From the NCBI RefSeq assembly GCF_012927205.1, contig NZ_JABBGC010000001.1, forward strand, positions 1,054,001-1,118,000: a stretch of DNA of 64,000 nucleotides, read 5' to 3'. The DNA comes from Chitinophaga fulva. Its GTDB lineage: Bacteria; Bacteroidota; Bacteroidia; Chitinophagales; Chitinophagaceae. The stretch's first letter is position 1, and each line of letters starts with the position of its first letter. Made by a program: the position numbers and the translations under genes. The notes beneath the pieces are model-generated. The model saw only the letters and a list, made by a program, of their open reading frames with translations. It made no database searches and was not told the origin of the DNA. This document shows positions 44,946-53,752 of this stretch, one piece after another.

Positions 44946-45950
44946 TTAAAGGTCGGCCGTATGCAGTTTTTTCGGGACCTTGATGTCAATGGTCTGTATC
45001 TGACCATTTCGTTTAATCGTAGCCGTTATAGTCCCTTTGTCGCGGTTGGCGCGGTAAATCTCTGCCACGTCGTGCGCTGATTTTACGGGGCTGCCGGCCA
45101 TGTCAGTGATCAGGTCATTGACTTTGAAGCCTGCTTTCTCGGCAGGAGAGCCAGGGGCCATATTAATCACCTGTGCACCGTTGTCGTCATCGGTGTCCTG
45201 CACCTGGATGCCGAGTTTCACGCCTTCATCTGCTCTTTCAAAACCGAATCCTTGTCTGCCACGGGGCATGGGGAATGTGAACAGCTCGCTCCTTCTGCGA
45301 GGTACATTGAAGATGCCGCCAAAGGAATCTTCTTTTCTTTCATCCAGCGTAACCGTTGCTTTGTTTGGTTTGTTATTGCGTGTATACGATACCGTTATTT
45401 TGTCACCGGGTTTGAAGCGGCCTATGGTTTCAAACAGGGCTTTTGGTTCGTTGATGACTTCATTATTGATTTTTGTGATGGCGTCTCCTACTTTGATACC
45501 AGCTTTTTCAGCGGGGCTGCCGGGGGCGACGGATTTCACGGTGGCGCCTACCGCAGTGTTTTTTTCGGTGATAACGCCCAATACGGCTTTATTGCCGGTA
45601 ATGGGAAGTTCTTCGCCTTCGTCTCCATCAGCATTAAAGAGATGAATTTCATCCCGGGAAGACCCGTTGTCAAAACTGAAATTGTTACCATTCATCGGGG
45701 TAATGCGTCGGCGGAAAATGGAGATGTCCGGATTGTTGTACTGGTCCATCTTTTGGCCGTCTAATAGGATGTCGCCGTCTTTGATTTCCACGGTTACTTT
45801 ACCACCTTTGTTACTTTTGTTTTTGATGACGATTTCATCATACTCGCCCATTTTATCTTTCGCTGAAGCGCCCGGACTTTGTGCGGCGGCCACGCTCACG
45901 GCGAGGCAACTGAAGCCTGCCAGGGTAAAATTTTTGAGTACGTTTTTCAT
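44946..45950 (-). CDS. Exported tandem-PDZ protein
   Basis: This 334-residue protein has a signal peptide (about residues 1-23, ending VSVAAAQ) and a region of short beta segments. Two PDZ domains follow: about 120-205, with GATVKSVAPGSPAEKAGIKV, and about 245-325, with GAQVINMAPGSPAEKAGFKV. No trypsin-like or other protease domain is present, unlike DegP/HtrA, so it is probably a periplasmic scaffold or adaptor. The two PDZ copies are clearly related (both contain GSPAEKAG-KV). A good -7 element lies 26 nt upstream. Confidence 0.85.
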   Translation of the reverse strand: MKNVLKNFTLAGFSCLAVSVAAAQSPGASAKDKMGEYDEIVIKNKSNKGGKVTVEIKDGDILLDGQKMDQYNNPDISIFRRRITPMNGNNFSFDNGSSRDEIHLFNADGDEGEELPITGNKAVLGVITEKNTAVGATVKSVAPGSPAEKAGIKVGDAITKINNEVINEPKALFETIGRFKPGDKITVSYTRNNKPNKATVTLDERKEDSFGGIFNVPRRRSELFTFPMPRGRQGFGFERADEGVKLGIQVQDTDDDNGAQVINMAPGSPAEKAGFKVNDLITDMAGSPVKSAHDVAEIYRANRDKGTITATIKRNGQIQTIDIKVPKKLHTADL

Positions 45951-45976
45951 AAGTCAGTTTGATTTTTTGAGTGTTA

Positions 45977-45984
45977 CAAAATTA
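45977..45984 (-). promoter_or_regulatory. -7 element of the tandem-PDZ gene
   Basis: TAATTTTG on the minus strand, an exact TAnnTTTG match, ending 26 nt before the ATG. No good -33 TTG is seen. Confidence 0.42.
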
Positions 45985-46088
45985 ACCGGGGCAGGAGGAA
46001 AGAAAAAGTTAAAACTGGCCGTTAGGTGACGGCAGTCACTAGATGAATTGTTAAAATTTGTCCCCGACGGCTAAGATACAGCATAAAA

Positions 46089-46114
46089 AAGGCTGACCCA
46101 AAAAGGTCAGCCTT
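46089..46114 (-). terminator. Terminator of alaS
   Basis: Arms 46089-46098 and 46105-46114 (aaggctgacc/ggtcagcctt) with a 6-nt loop; on the minus strand a T run follows. It lies 23 nt past the alaS stop. Confidence 0.9.
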
Positions 46115-46136
46115 CCTGTCTATAGGTGAAATGTAT

Positions 46137-48758
46137 TTATCCGATGATGGCTTTCACAGCAGCAATCACCTGGTCCAGTTTGTCTATTTCCTGTCCGCCT
46201 GCAGTGGCAAAGGATTTCTGGCCACCGCCGCCGCCTTTGATCAGCGGAGCTACCTTTTCCTTGATGATTTTGGGAGCTTCCCAGCCTTTGGCAGCCACCA
46301 GTTCATCTGCGATGCTAAGGGCTACGCTGGCTTTGCCGCCGATATTGGCTGCAAACAGCAGTACATGGTTCGGGATATCGTTTTTCAGCAGGAGGGCCAG
46401 TTGTTTAAGGCCTTCCGCGTTGCTAACGCTCACCACTTGTCCGAGGAAGTTGACGCCGTTGATGTCCTGGGCCTGATCACGCAGGCTGGCAGCGAGCTGG
46501 CGAACTTTTTCCAGTTCCAGGGCTTCCACTTGTTTTTCGAGGGAAGATTTGTCCTGTACCAGTGTTTCCACTGTTTTTACCAGTTCTTTCGGGTTTTTCA
46601 GTGTGTTTTTGATCTCTTTGAGTTGTTGCAGCTGTTCGTTCACGAAAGCTTCCGCTTTAGCGCCGGTAACGGCTTCCACGCGGCGTACGCCGGCAGCTAC
46701 CGCCCCTTCTGATACAAACTTAAACAGTCCGAGTTCGCCGGTGGAGGCAACGTGCGTACCGCCGCAGAGCTCCACGCTGTAAGCCGGGTCCATGATCACC
46801 ACACGTACCACATCGCCATATTTTTCGCCGAAAAGAGCCATAGCGCCCAATTGGAGGGCTTCTTCTTTCGGCAGTTCCTTGATCACTACCGGGATATTCT
46901 GGCGGATTTTGTCGTTGACGATAGCTTCGATCTGTGCTTGTTCCTCATCCGTTACTTTCGCGAAGTGGGAGAAGTCGAAGCGCAGGTTCTCAGCGTTCAC
47001 CAGGGAGCCTTTCTGAGCCACGTGTGTACCTAATACCTGGCGCAGCGCGGCGTGCAGCAGGTGGGTAGCGGAGTGGTGACGGGCCGTGTTATGCCGCTGG
47101 TCTTTGGCTACTGTCGCTTTCACCTTGGCAGCCGGGTTAGCGGGCAGTTTATCAGTGAAGTGAATGATCAGGTTATTTTCTTTTTTGGTATCGGTTACGT
47201 GTATGATCTCATCATCAAAATGGAGTAGGCCGGTATCACCTACCTGGCCGCCGCTTTCTGCATAGAAAGGGGTCTGGCCCAATACCAGCTGGAACTGCTC
47301 TTTACCTTTGGCTTTTACGGTACGGTATTTCAGCAGTTTGGTGGTACTATCCAATTGTTCGTAGCCGATGAATACGGAATCCGGTGTTTCGTCGAGGATC
47401 ACCCAGTCGCCGGCATCTACGGCGGTAGCGGCGCGGGAGCGGTTTTTCTGCTGCTGCATCGCTGCTTCGAAGCCAGGCTCGTCTACCGTAAACCCTTTTT
47501 CGGAGGCGATGAGGGTGGTGAGGTCGAATGGAAAACCGTAGGTGTCGTATAATTCAAAGGCAGTCTGGCCGTCAACGGCTTTGGTGGCTGCCTGTTGTTG
47601 CATAAAGTCTTCAATCCGGCGGATACCGCTTTCGAGGGTACGCAGGAAGTTGTTCTCTTCTTCGAACACTACTTTCTTCACGAAGTCTGCCTGCAGCTGC
47701 AGTTCAGGGAATACGTGGGAGAACTGGGCTGCCAGTACAGGTACCAGGTCGTGCAGCAACGGTTTCTTCACATCGAGGAAGGAGAAGTAGTAACGCACGG
47801 CCCTGCGCAGGATGCGGCGGATCACATAGCCGGCGCCGGTGTTGGACGGCAGCTGACCATCGGCAATAGTGAAGGAAATGGCGCGGATATGGTCAGCGAT
47901 TACGCGGAAAGCCACGTCTTTGCGGGTATCGGTGCCTTCGTATTTTTTGCCGGTGAGCTGTTCGGTGGTATGGATAGTGCCCATGAACACGTCAGTGTCG
48001 TAGTTGGAGGTTTTACCTTGCAGTACGCGTACCAGTCGTTCGAAGCCCATGCCGGTGTCCACATGTTTGGCGGGCAGCGGTTCGAGGGACTTGTCCTTCA
48101 GCCGGTTGAACTGCATGAATACGTTGTTCCATATTTCGATCACCTGTGGATGGTCTGCGTTGACGAGTGTTTTACCGTCTATAGCAGCTCTTTCATTATC
48201 AGGACGGCAGTCTACGTGTATTTCGGAGCAGGGGCCGCATGGACCGGTGTCTCCCATTTCCCAGAAGTTGTCTTTTTTGTTGCCCAGCAGGATGCGGTCT
48301 TCGGAAACATGTTCTTTCCAGAAGCTATAGGCTTCCTCGTCTTTTGGCAGGTTTTCGCTCGCATCTCCTTCAAAAACAGTGACATAGAGTTTGTCTTTTG
48401 GGATTTTATACACTTCTGTCAGCAGCTCCCAGCTCCAGGCGATGGCTTCTTTCTTAAAATAGTCGCCAAAGCTCCAGTTGCCCAGCATTTCAAACATGGT
48501 ATGGTGATAGGTATCGATACCTACTTCTTCCAGGTCGTTATGCTTGCCGCTTACGCGAAGGCATTTTTGCGTGTCCGCCACCCGGGTATGGGCGGGCGTT
48601 TGGTTGCCCAAAAAGTAGTCTTTGAACTGGTTCATGCCCGCGTTGGTGAACATCAGGGTGGGATCGTTTTTGATCACGATAGGGGCAGAAGGAACGATCT
48701 GGTGTCCTTTTGACGCAAAAAAATCCAGGAATTGCTGTCTAATCTCAGATGCTGTCAT
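46137..48758 (-). CDS. alaS: Alanyl-tRNA synthetase
   Basis: This 873-residue protein has the complete AlaRS layout. The class II catalytic core begins at the N-terminus (IRQQFLDFFASKGHQIVPSA, FTNAGMNQFKDYFLG, HHTMFEMLGNWSFGDYFKKE). The editing domain has the zinc motifs HHSATHLLHAALRQVLG and CGGTHVASTGELG, and a coiled-coil linker leads to a C-terminal DHHA1/C-Ala domain ending GGGGQKSFATAGGQEIDKL. It charges tRNA(Ala) and clears mischarged Ser and Gly. The gene is single, with its own terminator, and divergent from the M23 peptidase gene. Confidence 0.98.
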   Translation of the reverse strand: MTASEIRQQFLDFFASKGHQIVPSAPIVIKNDPTLMFTNAGMNQFKDYFLGNQTPAHTRVADTQKCLRVSGKHNDLEEVGIDTYHHTMFEMLGNWSFGDYFKKEAIAWSWELLTEVYKIPKDKLYVTVFEGDASENLPKDEEAYSFWKEHVSEDRILLGNKKDNFWEMGDTGPCGPCSEIHVDCRPDNERAAIDGKTLVNADHPQVIEIWNNVFMQFNRLKDKSLEPLPAKHVDTGMGFERLVRVLQGKTSNYDTDVFMGTIHTTEQLTGKKYEGTDTRKDVAFRVIADHIRAISFTIADGQLPSNTGAGYVIRRILRRAVRYYFSFLDVKKPLLHDLVPVLAAQFSHVFPELQLQADFVKKVVFEEENNFLRTLESGIRRIEDFMQQQAATKAVDGQTAFELYDTYGFPFDLTTLIASEKGFTVDEPGFEAAMQQQKNRSRAATAVDAGDWVILDETPDSVFIGYEQLDSTTKLLKYRTVKAKGKEQFQLVLGQTPFYAESGGQVGDTGLLHFDDEIIHVTDTKKENNLIIHFTDKLPANPAAKVKATVAKDQRHNTARHHSATHLLHAALRQVLGTHVAQKGSLVNAENLRFDFSHFAKVTDEEQAQIEAIVNDKIRQNIPVVIKELPKEEALQLGAMALFGEKYGDVVRVVIMDPAYSVELCGGTHVASTGELGLFKFVSEGAVAAGVRRVEAVTGAKAEAFVNEQLQQLKEIKNTLKNPKELVKTVETLVQDKSSLEKQVEALELEKVRQLAASLRDQAQDINGVNFLGQVVSVSNAEGLKQLALLLKNDIPNHVLLFAANIGGKASVALSIADELVAAKGWEAPKIIKEKVAPLIKGGGGGQKSFATAGGQEIDKLDQVIAAVKAIIG

Positions 48759-49109
48759 AAATATGGATGCGAGTTAATATGTATTTTTGTTGTCATGTAA
48801 CAACGAAAAACAGGCGCTTCTGTATTGTTTTTCAAGCCATTATAAAGTAGTTAGAAAATTGACATTCAAAAGGTTGATGTTTTAATCTAATTACATTAGG
48901 TTTGTGCGCCTTATTTTCCGACGGTTTACAGGGAGTGCAAAAATATTGAAACCTGTATGATTATGCAAAACAGGTTGTGTTACCCGGCAAAAAAGTTAAT
49001 GTGGGCAGAAAATATCGCAAAAACAGCCATCCGCTTGTTTGGACCTCATGAAATAAAATTGCTGAAACAGCGTTCACAGCTGTAAGCCAGCCTAAAGTAC
49101 ACCCGGTGC
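48759..49109. other. Divergent intergenic region between alaS and the M23 peptidase gene
   Basis: About 350 nt holding both promoters. I see an imperfect hairpin gttgt-(N6)-acaac near 48789-48804 and an inverted repeat aacctgt/acaggtt (48950-48956 and 48970-48976). No exact TAnnTTTG element with a partner was found, and no tRNA or small gene is evident. Confidence 0.5.
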
Positions 49110-50081
49110 ATGAAGAAGGTTAAATATTTTTACAACACCCAAACATTAAAATATGAGAAGCTCGTAGTATCGCTGCGGGTGAAGATCCTGAGGATACTCG
49201 GGTTTGTATCTGCTGCCATCGTTACCGGGGCGATCTTTCTGTCGGTGGCCTACCGGGTGGTAGATTCCCCGAAGGAGAAGTCGTTGCGCCGCGATCTGGA
49301 AGGGATGAAGGAAAGATATGAGGCTTTACAGGGCCGTATGAAAGAAGTGAAAGGGAAACTGACAGCACTGGAAGAGCGGGACAATGAAATTTACCGAGTG
49401 ATATTTGAAGCCTCTCCCATCCCCGACAGTGCACGGGAGGGCAAAATCAACCGTGATGAGGAGGCTGCCCAGCTGCAATCCTTTGCCAGCAGCGAAATCA
49501 TCGCTTCTACCGGCATCTTGCTGAAAGAACTGACCAACCGTATTAAATCACAGGAAAAATCTTACGACGAGATCGATAATCTCGTGAAAAATAAACAACA
49601 GATGTTGGCGTCTATTCCGGCGATACAGCCTGTGGCCAACAAAGACCTGAAGCACATTGCGTCCGGTTTTGGATACCGCATCGATCCGATCTATAAGACC
49701 ATGAAATACCACGCGGGACTTGACTTTGCGGCGCCCAGCGGCACGCCTATCTATGCTACCGGCGACGGTACTGTGGAAGAAGCCAGCCTTAGCGACGTAG
49801 GATACGGTAACCACGTGATCGTACGGCACGGATATGGTTATAAAACGTTATATGGCCACATGCTCCGCATGAAGGTGAAGTCCGGCCAGTCCGTCAAACG
49901 TGGCGATGTACTGGGCTGGGTAGGCAGTACCGGTAAATCCACCGGCCCGCACTGCCACTACGAAGTCATTAAAAACGGGGAGAAAGTTGACCCGGTGTAC
50001 TTCTTCTTTAATGACCTCACTCCTGATCAATTTGACCGCATGCTGAAGATGGCCAGGTCCGGCAACCAGTCTTTCGACTAA
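49110..50081 (+). CDS. M23-family peptidase, cell-wall endopeptidase or divisome-type protein
   Basis: This 323-residue protein has a cytoplasmic N-terminus, a single transmembrane helix (about residues 31-50, GFVSAAIVTGAIFLSVAYRV) and a coiled coil (about 55-105). A C-terminal M23 domain (about 190-300) carries the zinc ligands HAGLDFA and GPHCHYEV and the LYGHM segment. All ligands expected for an active peptidase are present. It probably cleaves peptidoglycan cross-links in the periplasm. A MerR-family gene follows after about 140 nt. Confidence 0.9.
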   Translation: MKKVKYFYNTQTLKYEKLVVSLRVKILRILGFVSAAIVTGAIFLSVAYRVVDSPKEKSLRRDLEGMKERYEALQGRMKEVKGKLTALEERDNEIYRVIFEASPIPDSAREGKINRDEEAAQLQSFASSEIIASTGILLKELTNRIKSQEKSYDEIDNLVKNKQQMLASIPAIQPVANKDLKHIASGFGYRIDPIYKTMKYHAGLDFAAPSGTPIYATGDGTVEEASLSDVGYGNHVIVRHGYGYKTLYGHMLRMKVKSGQSVKRGDVLGWVGSTGKSTGPHCHYEVIKNGEKVDPVYFFFNDLTPDQFDRMLKMARSGNQSFD

Positions 50082-50222
50082 TGTCCGGCGCTGTTAGTGC
50101 TTAGGTTTTAATGTGTTGTAACAGGTAGATGATATTTTTCCGGAGGATAAAAGCTGCAAGCTTGCTATGAAAAGCTTAACTTCATTCCCGTAAAGAATAT
50201 TTTTCACCGTTTTTTACCATTT

Positions 50223-50729
50223 ATGCAGCAGTTAGACCTCTTTTCCACACCTGGAACTCCCCACCCGGTACCGGATACTGCGGGAGGCACTGTCAAAGCA
50301 AAAGTGAAGAAGACCATAGTTGTACCCAGACTGCCTGGTAAAAAGCGGGGACGTAAATCATTGAAAGAGGTATCGGAAGACCCAGACTTGATTATGGAGT
50401 TGGACAAATTAGTGCTGGATAAGCAATATTATTCAATCAGTGAGGTAGCTGCCATGTTCCGGGTAAATACTTCTCTGATACGTTATTGGGAAAATGAATT
50501 CGATATTCTTCAACCCAAAAAGAACAGAAAGGGGGACCGGCTGTTTCGTCAGGAAGACATCCAGCACCTCAAACTGATCTACCATTTGCTGCGGGAAAGG
50601 AAATATACCATCGAAGGGGCCAAACAAAAATTGAAGGAAGATCTCAAACTGGCAGCCCGGAATTTCGAAATGGTACAGGCTTTGCTGAAGGTACGTGGTT
50701 TTTTAACCGAACTGAAAGATCAATTATAA
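50223..50729 (+). CDS. MerR-family transcriptional regulator
   Basis: This 168-residue protein has a lysine-rich N-terminal tail (KVKKTIVVPRLPGKKRGRKS) and a MerR winged-helix domain (about residues 75-145): YYSISEVAAMFRVNTSLIRY, then WENEFDILQPKKNRKGDRLF and IEGAKQKL. It lacks the C-terminal cysteines of the metal-sensing members, and the C-terminus is a short helix suited to dimerisation. This family member occurs near M23 peptidase genes in Bacteroidota; its targets are unknown. The thioredoxin-fold gene begins 4 nt after its stop. Confidence 0.9.
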   Translation: MQQLDLFSTPGTPHPVPDTAGGTVKAKVKKTIVVPRLPGKKRGRKSLKEVSEDPDLIMELDKLVLDKQYYSISEVAAMFRVNTSLIRYWENEFDILQPKKNRKGDRLFRQEDIQHLKLIYHLLRERKYTIEGAKQKLKEDLKLAARNFEMVQALLKVRGFLTELKDQL

Positions 50730-50733
50730 AAAC

Positions 50734-51240
50734 ATGATTATGCGCTTGAAAACATTACTCCTGGGAGGCGGCCTGCTTTTTTCAACAATGGCCTGGGCAC
50801 AGAATGGAAACGATAAAGTGATGAAAGGCAAAATTGAAATGAAATCCCTGATGAAGGATCAGTCTACCGATTGGTTTTATAAAGGGGTGAACAGCTATCA
50901 GCCCAACGACAATATGCTCAACTACATTAAAGCCAATCGCACCAACTACAATCTGGTGGTGGTAATGGGCACCTGGGATGAAACCAGCCGCAAAGTGGTT
51001 CCTGAGCTGTATAAAGTAATGATCACTGCCGGCAGCCCGGAAGATCAGGTACTGATGTTTGGCGCTGACCAGAGAATGCAGACAGATGCTCCTACTGACT
51101 ATAAAGTGAAAAAACTGCCTACTGTGATTGTTTTCCGTGATGGCAGCGAAGTAGGCCGTATCGTAGGCACTCCGAAAGAATCTATCGAAGGTGATCTGTC
51201 CCGCATCCTGCTGAACAGCTCCAAGAAAGAAAAAGAATAA
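50734..51240 (+). CDS. Exported thioredoxin-fold protein without redox cysteines
   Basis: This 168-residue protein has a signal peptide (to TMAWAQ, about residue 23) and a thioredoxin-like core with YNLVVVMGTWDETSRKVVPE and a conserved cis-Pro region VKKLPTVIVFRDGSEVGRIV. The position of the usual WCxxC is occupied by WDETS, and the mature part contains no Cys at all, so it cannot act as a thiol-disulfide oxidoreductase. It may be a binding or chaperone-like protein. It starts 4 nt after the MerR gene (an ATG at 50740 is an alternative start). Confidence 0.8.
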   Translation: MIMRLKTLLLGGGLLFSTMAWAQNGNDKVMKGKIEMKSLMKDQSTDWFYKGVNSYQPNDNMLNYIKANRTNYNLVVVMGTWDETSRKVVPELYKVMITAGSPEDQVLMFGADQRMQTDAPTDYKVKKLPTVIVFRDGSEVGRIVGTPKESIEGDLSRILLNSSKKEKE

Positions 51241-51261
51241 CTGATTAAAGAACTTCTACGT

Positions 51262-51298
51262 GAAAAGGCCCGTTGATACTGCATCAACGGGCCTTTTC
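51262..51298 (+). terminator. Terminator after the thioredoxin-fold gene
   Basis: Perfect 16-bp stem (51262-51277 and 51283-51298) with a 5-nt loop and a T-containing 3' arm (ccttttc). Confidence 0.85.
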
Positions 51299-51421
51299 CA
51301 TTTAGGGATTTTGATATTTTGGTATTTTGATATTTGAAGTAAGCCGGGGTATATTTATTAGTTCAAATGAACCCGGGCAGCCTCTCAATAGCCAAATATT
51401 TAAATATCTAAATTCCCAAAT
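51299..51421. repeat. Imperfect intergenic palindrome related to the repeat at 10853
   Basis: The left arm (about 51299-51339) and the right arm (about 51381-51421) are imperfectly inverted copies of an AT-rich sequence. The right arm contains tcaatagccaaatattt, a close relative of the caataaccaaatatct arm at 10901-10916. It lies at a convergent gene junction and its right arm runs over the mscS stop codon (51400). Confidence 0.65.
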
Positions 51422-52503
51422 GTTACATTGGTGGAGGTGGTAGGCAGCTTCACGTCATTGGCCGCCAGCAGCCGTATGATAGCCAGGTTCACATTTTCCC
51501 GCAGGGACGCATATTGTGTGCCATCAATGATATAAGTATTGAATATGACCTGTACGATGTAGGTGTCTTTGGTGAAATCGTTCAGATTGACGGTGAAGCC
51601 TGGCAATATGTTGGAGTTACTTTTCAGCAGGCTCCGGGTGTCGTCCAGTACCTTCAGCAGTTTGTCGGCAGGCGTTTCTGAGCCTATTTCAAGACGCATG
51701 GCCACGCGTTGCTGCGTGCGGAGTGACAGGTTATCGAGAATGCTGTCCACCATTTTTTTGTTAGGAACGGTTACGAAGGTCTTCTCCAGCGTACGGATAC
51801 GGGTGCTGCGCAGCCCGATCTTCTCCACAGTGCCCTGCCAGGAGTCCACTTTTACATTGTCGCCTACCCGGAATGGTTTGTCGAAGAAAATGATGAAGGA
51901 GCCGATCAGGTTCTCGATGCTTTCTTTGGCAGCGAGGGCGAGGGCTGCCGCACCGATACCAAGGCCGGCGATGATCTTCTCTACCAGCGACGGGCCGAAA
52001 AGTATCCTGATAAAGGCAATCGCGCCCATGATAAAGACGATGGCCTTGAAGAAGTCACGGAAGAAGACGATAAACTGGTTATCTGTTTTGTCTTCCGTAA
52101 GATCAGCCTTCTTTTCCAGTACCAGCGCGATGAAATCGATCAGGCGCAGCATGATCCAGATGATGCTCATGCTGAAAGCCAGTGACAGCAGGGTGTCGGT
52201 GATATCCTTCAGGGTAGCTTTGTTGTACACATGCACATTAAGTACCGTGGGGAAGGTGAACCGGTCGATGGTCAGCATAAAAGTGACCAGTAACAGGAAG
52301 TACTCCAGTGGCCGCAGCAGCAGGTTAATAAAGTCTTTTTCCTCTATCTGGGGCGACCAGTGGCGCACCAGGCGGAACAGGATGGCGGCCATCCCTTTGG
52401 ATACATAGCGTTTGACAAAAGATACGAAGAGCAGTACGCCAATCAGGATGAGGTAGTCCCTAACGGGATTGTCCAGGAAGACCTGGTTCAGGAAATCATT
52501 CAT
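51400..52503 (-). CDS. MscS-family mechanosensitive channel
   Basis: From the ATG at 52503 the protein is 367 residues. Three to four N-terminal membrane helices (about residues 15-175) lead to the pore helix segment GLGIGAAALALAAKESIENL and a beta-rich MscS cytoplasmic domain with KPFRVGDNVKVDSWQGTVEK and TRIRTLEKTFVTVPNKKMVD. It releases pressure on osmotic downshock. A longer start at 52542 would overlap the upstream gene, whose stop lies at 52514. The gap to that gene is 10 nt, so the two are likely cotranscribed. Confidence 0.92.
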   Translation of the reverse strand: MNDFLNQVFLDNPVRDYLILIGVLLFVSFVKRYVSKGMAAILFRLVRHWSPQIEEKDFINLLLRPLEYFLLLVTFMLTIDRFTFPTVLNVHVYNKATLKDITDTLLSLAFSMSIIWIMLRLIDFIALVLEKKADLTEDKTDNQFIVFFRDFFKAIVFIMGAIAFIRILFGPSLVEKIIAGLGIGAAALALAAKESIENLIGSFIIFFDKPFRVGDNVKVDSWQGTVEKIGLRSTRIRTLEKTFVTVPNKKMVDSILDNLSLRTQQRVAMRLEIGSETPADKLLKVLDDTRSLLKSNSNILPGFTVNLNDFTKDTYIVQVIFNTYIIDGTQYASLRENVNLAIIRLLAANDVKLPTTSTNVTFGNLDI

Positions 52504-52513
52504 ATGGTTAAAT

Positions 52514-53653
52514 CTAAATAATACGTTTGGTGTCATTGGCAATCAGTACCACGCCGGGCTGCATCCCTGCTCCGAAGCTGCCATAGCGGCTTTCGATGCC
52601 GAGTGCTTTAGCGCCGTTGCTGGTTCCCCAGCGCAGCAGCTCTTCCAGCGGTATGCCCGGGTAGTGGGCTTGTATGGTCTTTATTTCTTCCCAGACAGAC
52701 AGGTGGTGGTTAGAAGCCAGGCTGTCGGTACCCAGTGCGATGTTGCATCCTGCATCCCGGAACAGGGGAATGTTGGGCAACCGGTCTTCAATATACAAAT
52801 TGGCTTGCGGACAAAAGCACCACCAGGTTTCCACCGGCTGTTGCTGGGCAAACCGGATATCGGCGGCGGTGGTATAGGTATTATGTACCAGCAATATTTT
52901 GTTGTGGGCAAACCGGGGGAGGTAGGCTTCCAGGCTGTTGGTACCGGCTGCCTGGAAGCTGCCGGCGTCCATCCCGAAATGGGCGTAAAACCGGAGAAAG
53001 TCGCCGGTTTTGGTGTGGTACAGTTCATTTTCCGCCTCACATTCCTGATTGTGGATGCTTACCGGTGTGTTATGCGGTGTTTGCGCAAGCAGGCCAAAAA
53101 GCGCGCTGCTGACAGAATAAGGTGCATGTGGCACGATAGAAGCGCTGTGCCCGGGTATCTCCCGGAAGGCCTGTAATACTTCGAGGCTGTATTGGTAGCG
53201 GGATGGGGCGCTTGTTTCCGCTACTCCCATACATTCCACGAAAGTATGGTAATAAAGGCGTTGGTGGCGTTTCTGGGCCACCGTAGCGGGACTGTTGCAG
53301 ATATCCCCTACCGCCGCAATGCCCGATTCCCACATGGATTGTTCGGCCTCCGCGATAGCGGTAGCCTGATCATGGCCACTGTTGCGGTTTTCCATCACCC
53401 GGGTGAGGAAAGCGGGCAGCCCCGTTTTTTCGGGTATCACCCCTTTCATATGAGAAAGCTCCAGGTGGCAGTGGGTATTTACAAACCCCGGGCACAGGAT
53501 GCCATCCAGTTCCCGAACATCGCCGCCGGCAGTATTTTCCGCTACAATGCCCGTCACTACGCCGTCTTCATCCAATATCAACACATGGCCGGGCCCCAGA
53601 AAACGCTGGCCGTCGAATATATCTTTTCCTTTTAATTTGATCTGTTTCAACAA
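52514..53653 (-). CDS. Amidohydrolase-family deaminase-like protein
   Basis: This 379-residue protein is a metal-dependent amidohydrolase of the SAH/methylthioadenosine or aminofutalosine deaminase type. It has the metal-binding HCHLELSH pair (GFVNTHCHLELSHMKG, about residues 58-73), a central VSIHNQECEAE motif, LLVHNTYTT and GTDSLASNHHLSVWEE with the final metal Asp. The reaction could be deamination of a nucleoside-type substrate in menaquinone or methionine-salvage metabolism; I cannot choose. The start is a TTG at 53653. It is cotranscribed with the MscS gene downstream. Confidence 0.85.
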   Translation of the reverse strand: MLKQIKLKGKDIFDGQRFLGPGHVLILDEDGVVTGIVAENTAGGDVRELDGILCPGFVNTHCHLELSHMKGVIPEKTGLPAFLTRVMENRNSGHDQATAIAEAEQSMWESGIAAVGDICNSPATVAQKRHQRLYYHTFVECMGVAETSAPSRYQYSLEVLQAFREIPGHSASIVPHAPYSVSSALFGLLAQTPHNTPVSIHNQECEAENELYHTKTGDFLRFYAHFGMDAGSFQAAGTNSLEAYLPRFAHNKILLVHNTYTTAADIRFAQQQPVETWWCFCPQANLYIEDRLPNIPLFRDAGCNIALGTDSLASNHHLSVWEEIKTIQAHYPGIPLEELLRWGTSNGAKALGIESRYGSFGAGMQPGVVLIANDTKRII

Positions 53654-53680
53654 CCTGATATTTAATTAAATGAATGGTGT

Positions 53681-53688
53681 TAATTTTG
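53681..53688 (+). promoter_or_regulatory. -7 element of prfA
   Basis: TAATTTTG exactly matches TAnnTTTG, about 65 nt before the ATG. The region around -33 has ttta but no TTG. Confidence 0.38.
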
Positions 53689-53752
53689 CAACCCGATTAG
53701 TAGTATCATCTGCCGTCTTTCAGGAGGGGATACTCAAAAGTCAAAGATAATT

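Noticed and set aside
44946..45950. A DegP/HtrA-type protease
   Set aside because: Only PDZ domains are present; there is no trypsin-like domain or catalytic triad.
47595..48713. A 372-codon plus-strand frame antisense to alaS
   Set aside because: No promoter or family signal; alaS covers the same DNA.
50734..51240. A redox-active thioredoxin
   Set aside because: The CxxC motif is replaced by WDETS and the mature protein has no cysteine.
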